Source: an uncultured Christensenellaceae bacterium
Lineage (GTDB): Bacteria; Bacillota; Clostridia; Christensenellales; CAG-314
Reading direction: 5' to 3'
Length of the DNA: 64,000 bases
Assembly (NCBI GenBank): GCA_910586905.1
Contig: CAJUIV010000007.1
Location: forward strand, 1 to 64,000
Part shown: piece after piece, positions 60,485 to 64,000 of the stretch
Layout: the number at the start of each line of letters is the position of its first letter
How positions within the stretch are numbered: the stretch's first letter is position 1
Program-made: the position numbers and the translations under genes
Notes under the pieces: model-generated
Databases searched by the model: none
Seen by the model: only the letters and a program-made list of their open reading frames with translations
Told to the model about the DNA's origin: nothing

Positions 60485-60705
60485 TAGTCTTTGCATTTCG
60501 TTAAAATAAATTCTGACAAAAACAACGAAGTTGAATTTAAATTCGATTTGACGCTGTTTGCGGAAAAAACTTCGTTTTGACGGCAGATGCGCAGTCGACG
60601 TAGATTTTGCGAACCGACGGTAATAAAGTTGTTAGAGATTCGGAAAAACAAACCGTATGAAAAAATTTTATTACCGCTTGAACGCGCGGTTTACTCAAGT
60701 TATGC

Positions 60706-60734
60706 TTGCTAAAAATCTTTATATGTTATATACT
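60706..60734 (+). promoter_or_regulatory. Promoter of the oligopeptidase gene
   Basis: TTGCTA (60706-60711), 17 bases, TATACT (60729-60734). The gap before it (60485-60700) holds a long-range stem ACGAAGTT/AACTTCGT around 60525-60580 that may end the hydrolase transcript. Confidence 0.65.
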
Positions 60735-60763
60735 TATTTAAACGCTTAAAAGGAGAAACTTTT

Positions 60764-62440
60764 ATGGTAAAAATATCTCAAATCAAATACGCAAGACCGG
60801 ATAAAGACGAGGTGTTAAAAAAACTCGCCGATTTTAAATTCCGTTTCGAAAACGCTAAAACGTTAGAGGAATTTTACGCGGTTCACGACGAATATAAAAA
60901 TTACGACGAAAAACTGGGAACGAACATACGTATAGCGTTTATCCGTTTTACGCAGGATACCCGCGACGAATTTTACGCTGCGGAGCAAGACTACTTGGAC
61001 GAAGTCGGACCGGAAATATCCGTCGCCTCCGCAGAAATCGCCAAGTGCTATTTAAATACGCCTTTCAGAAGCGAACTCGAAAAACGTTTTCCCAAGGTGA
61101 TGTTCGTTAATCTGCAAATGGCGGTTGACGCCAATGACCCGCGTATCGTAAGCGAAAAAGTAGAGCAAAACAAACTTACCACGGCTTATACCAAGTTAAT
61201 GAGCGGTATTGTAATAGATTTTAACGGCGAAAAACTGCCCATGAGCGGAATCCGTAAGTATTTTACGGTTGCCGACCGCGAACTGAGACGCGGCGCGTTC
61301 ACTGCTTTCGGACAAGCTATCGAAGATAACAAAGCTCAGCTCGACGAAATTTACGACAAACTCGTAAAAGTGCGCACGGCTATGGGTAGAAAACTGGGCT
61401 TCGAAAACTTTTCGCCGCTGGGGTATCTTCAGATGCAGCGCAACTGCTATACCAAAGAAGATATAGCAAAATTCCGCGAAAACGTTTTGAAATATCTTGT
61501 GCCTTTGGCAAGTAAACTGCGCGAAAAAGTCGGCAAAGATTTGGGCTTAGGCAAACAGTATATTTACGATACCGACGTTTATACGAAGGAGGAACCGCGT
61601 CCTATCGGTACTCCGGAAGAAATGTTTGCAAACGCTTCCAAGATGTACAACGAAATGTCTAAGGAAACGGGCGAATTATTTGATAAAATGGTGGAAAGCG
61701 AATGCTTTGACGTTATGAGCCGCGAAGGCAAATGGGGCGGCGGTTACTGCGAGGGATTGCCCGAGTACAAGCTTCCGTTTATTTTGTCCAACTGGAACGG
61801 TTCCGCCGGCGACGTAGACGTTTTGACGCACGAATTCGGACACGCGCTTGAGTTTTACAAATCGTTTTTTATCGAAAGCGAGTTTTTGTCCAGTATTTCT
61901 ATGGAAACGGCGGAAGTGCATTCTATGTCGATGGAATTTTTGGCTTATCCGTGGATAAACCTGTTTTTCGGCGATAAAACCGAACAATATAAATTTTATC
62001 ACATCGGCGGCGCGCTGACGTTTATTCCATACGGTACGATAGTGGACTACTTCCAGCAAACTTGTTACGATAATCCCGATATGACTCCGGCGGAACGCAA
62101 CGCGTTTTACAATAAAATAGAAAAGCAGTTTTTGCCTCATATGACGACGGAGGGAATCCCCGCGCTGCAAGACGGACGCCGTTGGCAGCGTCAAGCGCAT
62201 ATTTTCGAAAGTCCGTTTTATTATATAGACTACTGTTTGGCTCAATTTACGGCTTTGCAGTTTTTGGCTTTGTCGCAGGAAGATTACGACGCTACTTTTA
62301 AAAAGTACAATCAATTTCTGAATTACGGAGGAACTAAAACGTTCGTCGAACTGTTGGACGCATGCGGTTTAAAATCGCCTTTCGAAGAAGAAAGTTTTAA
62401 ACTCGTGGTCGCTTCCGTGGAAAAAACGCTCGGACTGTAA
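60764..62440 (+). CDS. M3-family oligoendopeptidase
   Basis: 558 residues, a normal length for the M3 oligoendopeptidase F-like group. The zinc motif is LTHEFGHALEFY (HExxH), with a third ligand Glu in SMETAEVHSMSMEF. GYCEGLPEYKLPFI and the C-terminal LNYGGTKTFVELL are family marks. It degrades short peptides in the cytoplasm. AAAGGAG precedes the ATG. Confidence 0.94.
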   Translation: MVKISQIKYARPDKDEVLKKLADFKFRFENAKTLEEFYAVHDEYKNYDEKLGTNIRIAFIRFTQDTRDEFYAAEQDYLDEVGPEISVASAEIAKCYLNTPFRSELEKRFPKVMFVNLQMAVDANDPRIVSEKVEQNKLTTAYTKLMSGIVIDFNGEKLPMSGIRKYFTVADRELRRGAFTAFGQAIEDNKAQLDEIYDKLVKVRTAMGRKLGFENFSPLGYLQMQRNCYTKEDIAKFRENVLKYLVPLASKLREKVGKDLGLGKQYIYDTDVYTKEEPRPIGTPEEMFANASKMYNEMSKETGELFDKMVESECFDVMSREGKWGGGYCEGLPEYKLPFILSNWNGSAGDVDVLTHEFGHALEFYKSFFIESEFLSSISMETAEVHSMSMEFLAYPWINLFFGDKTEQYKFYHIGGALTFIPYGTIVDYFQQTCYDNPDMTPAERNAFYNKIEKQFLPHMTTEGIPALQDGRRWQRQAHIFESPFYYIDYCLAQFTALQFLALSQEDYDATFKKYNQFLNYGGTKTFVELLDACGLKSPFEEESFKLVVASVEKTLGL

Positions 62441-62511
62441 AATGACGGACGATTTCCGTTTTCGCAAAATATAAAGAAAAAGCAATATATTATAAGGAGA
62501 TAGTAAGCATA

Positions 62512-63429
62512 ATGGTTTTATCCGATTTTACCTCTCACGACGGACGCAAAATAAAGCTCTACGTTTGGGACGAAGTAAAAAATCCCAAAGCTGTTGTAAA
62601 AATTGCCCACGGAATGGTAGAACACTCCGCCAGATACGACGATTTTGCAAGATTTTTAAACGGTCGCGGATACGTTGTTGTTATGAACGACCACCGCGGA
62701 CACGGTCTTACAGCCGAGCGCGACAGTCTCGGTTACGAAGAAGGCGATATGTGGACGAACAATGTCAACGACCAGCTAACTCTTCTTAGCCACTGTAAGG
62801 AAAAATACGGTTTGCCGCTGTTTATGATGGGACACAGCTACGGTAGTTTCGTTACGCAGGCGGTAATAGAAGAAAATCCCGAAGTCGTCGGCTTCGTTTT
62901 GGTCGGGTCAAACTTTATCAAGGGCGCAAGTTATTCGCTTTGCAGAATTGTAGCCAAAAATATGTGCCGCAACAAAGGCGGAAGATACCCTGCAAATCTT
63001 ATAGTCAACTTATCCTTTAAACAGTACGAAAAACGCATCCCCGGCAAAAACGCTTGGCTTAACCGCGACGAAGAAGAGGTTAAAAAGTACAATTCGGACG
63101 AATTTTGCTCTTACGTATGTTCCGCCAACTTTTACCGTACTTTCATGAACGGTATTTCCAAGCTTTACAAAAAACCGTATTTCGGTCAAATTGACGTAAA
63201 CAAACCGATTTTGCTTGTTGCCGGCGATAACGACCCCGTAGGAGAATACGGAAAAGGAGTTAAAAAGTTGGAAAAATTTTATTCGAATAAAATCGGAGTA
63301 ACGGACGTAACGATGCGTTTGTACGAAGGCGGCAGACACGAAATCTTAAACGAAACCTGCAAACGCGAGGTTTATGCCGATATAGCGGATTGGCTGGATG
63401 CAAAGCTTGACGCTAAAAGCGCAGATTAA
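62512..63429 (+). CDS. Alpha/beta hydrolase, monoacylglycerol-lipase-like
   Basis: 305 residues, cytoplasmic. AHGMVEHSARYDDFA opens the core, DHRGHGLT is the second strand, GHSYGSF holds the nucleophile Ser, GDNDPVGEYGKGV the acid and GGRHEILNE the His. This is the Hydrolase_4/lysophospholipase group common in Bacillota. AAGGAG precedes the ATG. The nagB gene follows on the same strand after 27 bases. Confidence 0.88.
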   Translation: MVLSDFTSHDGRKIKLYVWDEVKNPKAVVKIAHGMVEHSARYDDFARFLNGRGYVVVMNDHRGHGLTAERDSLGYEEGDMWTNNVNDQLTLLSHCKEKYGLPLFMMGHSYGSFVTQAVIEENPEVVGFVLVGSNFIKGASYSLCRIVAKNMCRNKGGRYPANLIVNLSFKQYEKRIPGKNAWLNRDEEEVKKYNSDEFCSYVCSANFYRTFMNGISKLYKKPYFGQIDVNKPILLVAGDNDPVGEYGKGVKKLEKFYSNKIGVTDVTMRLYEGGRHEILNETCKREVYADIADWLDAKLDAKSAD

Positions 63430-63456
63430 AAATTTAGGTAAAAAGAAGGAAAACAA

Positions 63457-64000
63457 ATGAAAATCGTAGTCGTAAAAAATTATGATGAATTAAGTCTTAC
63501 CGCGGCGGAAATGGTGGCTGAAATAGTCGCGGCGAAACCCGACGCAACTTTGGGGCTTGCAACTGGTTCTACGCCTATCGGCTGTTATAATCTTCTTGCC
63601 GAATTCTGCCGTCAAAAAAAGCTGTCTTTTGCAAAAACACGCGCCGTCAATCTCGACGAATACGTAGGGTTAAGCAAAGACCATAACCAAAGTTACGCGT
63701 ATTTTATGCGTAAAAAATTGTTCGATAACGTTGATATCGACGTAAAAAACACGTTTATTCCCAACGGACAGGCCGACGATTTGTCCGACGAATGCGCGCG
63801 ATATTCCGCGCTTTTGGGGACGGCTTCGCGCGACGTTCAAATACTCGGCTTGGGCAGTAACGGTCATATAGGTTTTAACGAGCCGAACACGCCTTTTGAC
63901 AGTAAAACGCACGTGGTGAACCTTGCGAAAAGCACGATAAAAGATAATTCGCGTTTGTTTGACGACGAAACGCAGGTCCCTAAAAAAGCGATAACGATGG
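63457..64000 (+). CDS. nagB: Glucosamine-6-phosphate deaminase, 3' end cut by the window
   Basis: The first 181 codons are present. GLATGSTPIGCYN is the phosphate loop, NLDEYVGL carries the catalytic Asp, and LGLGSNGHIGFNEP is the signature with the active-site His. It converts glucosamine-6-phosphate to fructose-6-phosphate and ammonia. AGAAGGAAA precedes the ATG at 63457. The frame is still open at 64000. Confidence 0.95.
   Translation, partial: MKIVVVKNYDELSLTAAEMVAEIVAAKPDATLGLATGSTPIGCYNLLAEFCRQKKLSFAKTRAVNLDEYVGLSKDHNQSYAYFMRKKLFDNVDIDVKNTFIPNGQADDLSDECARYSALLGTASRDVQILGLGSNGHIGFNEPNTPFDSKTHVVNLAKSTIKDNSRLFDDETQVPKKAITM

Overview
The window looks like chromosomal DNA of an uncultured, low- to mid-GC member of the Bacillota, class Clostridia, probably an animal-gut monoderm. 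It starts with the last ~54 bases of a 16S rRNA gene. It uses the standard code, sigma-A promoters (TTGACA/TATAAT) and strong AGGAGG ribosome sites. It carries typical Clostridia markers: DUF4364, DegV, a FeoB-associated Cys-rich protein, a SLOG-type FFGHR protein and many lipoproteins. Surface proteins are anchored by lipoboxes or C-terminal membrane helices with basic tails. A Christensenellales-like gut lineage is plausible, but I cannot prove it from the sequence.

Layout. (1) 1-5 kb, accessory: the end of an unlinked 16S gene, a translationally coupled toxin/immunity-like pair on the minus strand, two tandem stand-alone structured RNA genes with their own promoters and terminators, and two tandem double-HTH XRE regulators with a candidate operator. 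(2) 3.5-9 kb: a SLOG protein overlapping an exported protein, then two related exported membrane-anchored proteins behind a promoter region containing a run of ten G. Decayed gene fragments follow. (3) 9-13.4 kb: a TetR regulator, a small unknown protein and a ferrous iron uptake operon (feoA-feoA-feoB-Cys-rich protein) in which feoA and feoB overlap by 103 bases. (4) 13.7-19.6 kb: a large repeat-containing surface protein with a coiled-coil partner, a DUF5131 protein, a DUF308 membrane protein, a lipoprotein and a flavodoxin-fold reductase. (5) 19.6-37.3 kb: the main metabolic island. It has a LacI-type operator pair and an attenuator-like hairpin, a cytoplasmic GH32-like enzyme, a small membrane protein, a GH32-like lipoprotein, a five-gene Opp/Dpp-type ABC importer, a 979-residue surface protein with Ig-like and lectin-like domains, a second GH32-like lipoprotein, a LacI regulator whose leader has a nine-G tract, and a xylulokinase-type FGGY kinase. 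(6) 37.4-64 kb: mostly housekeeping genes (tRNA-Gly, MTA/SAH nucleosidase, greA, lysS, tRNA-Leu, DUF4364, cysE, degV, pgi, hisS, a P-type ATPase, ABC-F, SDR, hydrolases, an M3 oligopeptidase, nagB). These are interrupted by decay islands at 42.7-43.9 kb and 49.3-51.0 kb.

How the genes work together. The 20-37 kb island reads as one outside-to-inside pathway. Surface lipoproteins and the Ig/lectin scaffold would bind and cut a fructan-like or other GH32-type substrate. The Opp-type importer would bring in the oligosaccharides, the cytoplasmic GH32-like enzyme would finish hydrolysis, and the FGGY kinase would phosphorylate the released ketose under LacI control. The most unusual signals are the twin RNAs, the two poly-G tracts in regulatory DNA, and the double-operator/attenuator leader. 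Several genes also appear to be leaderless.
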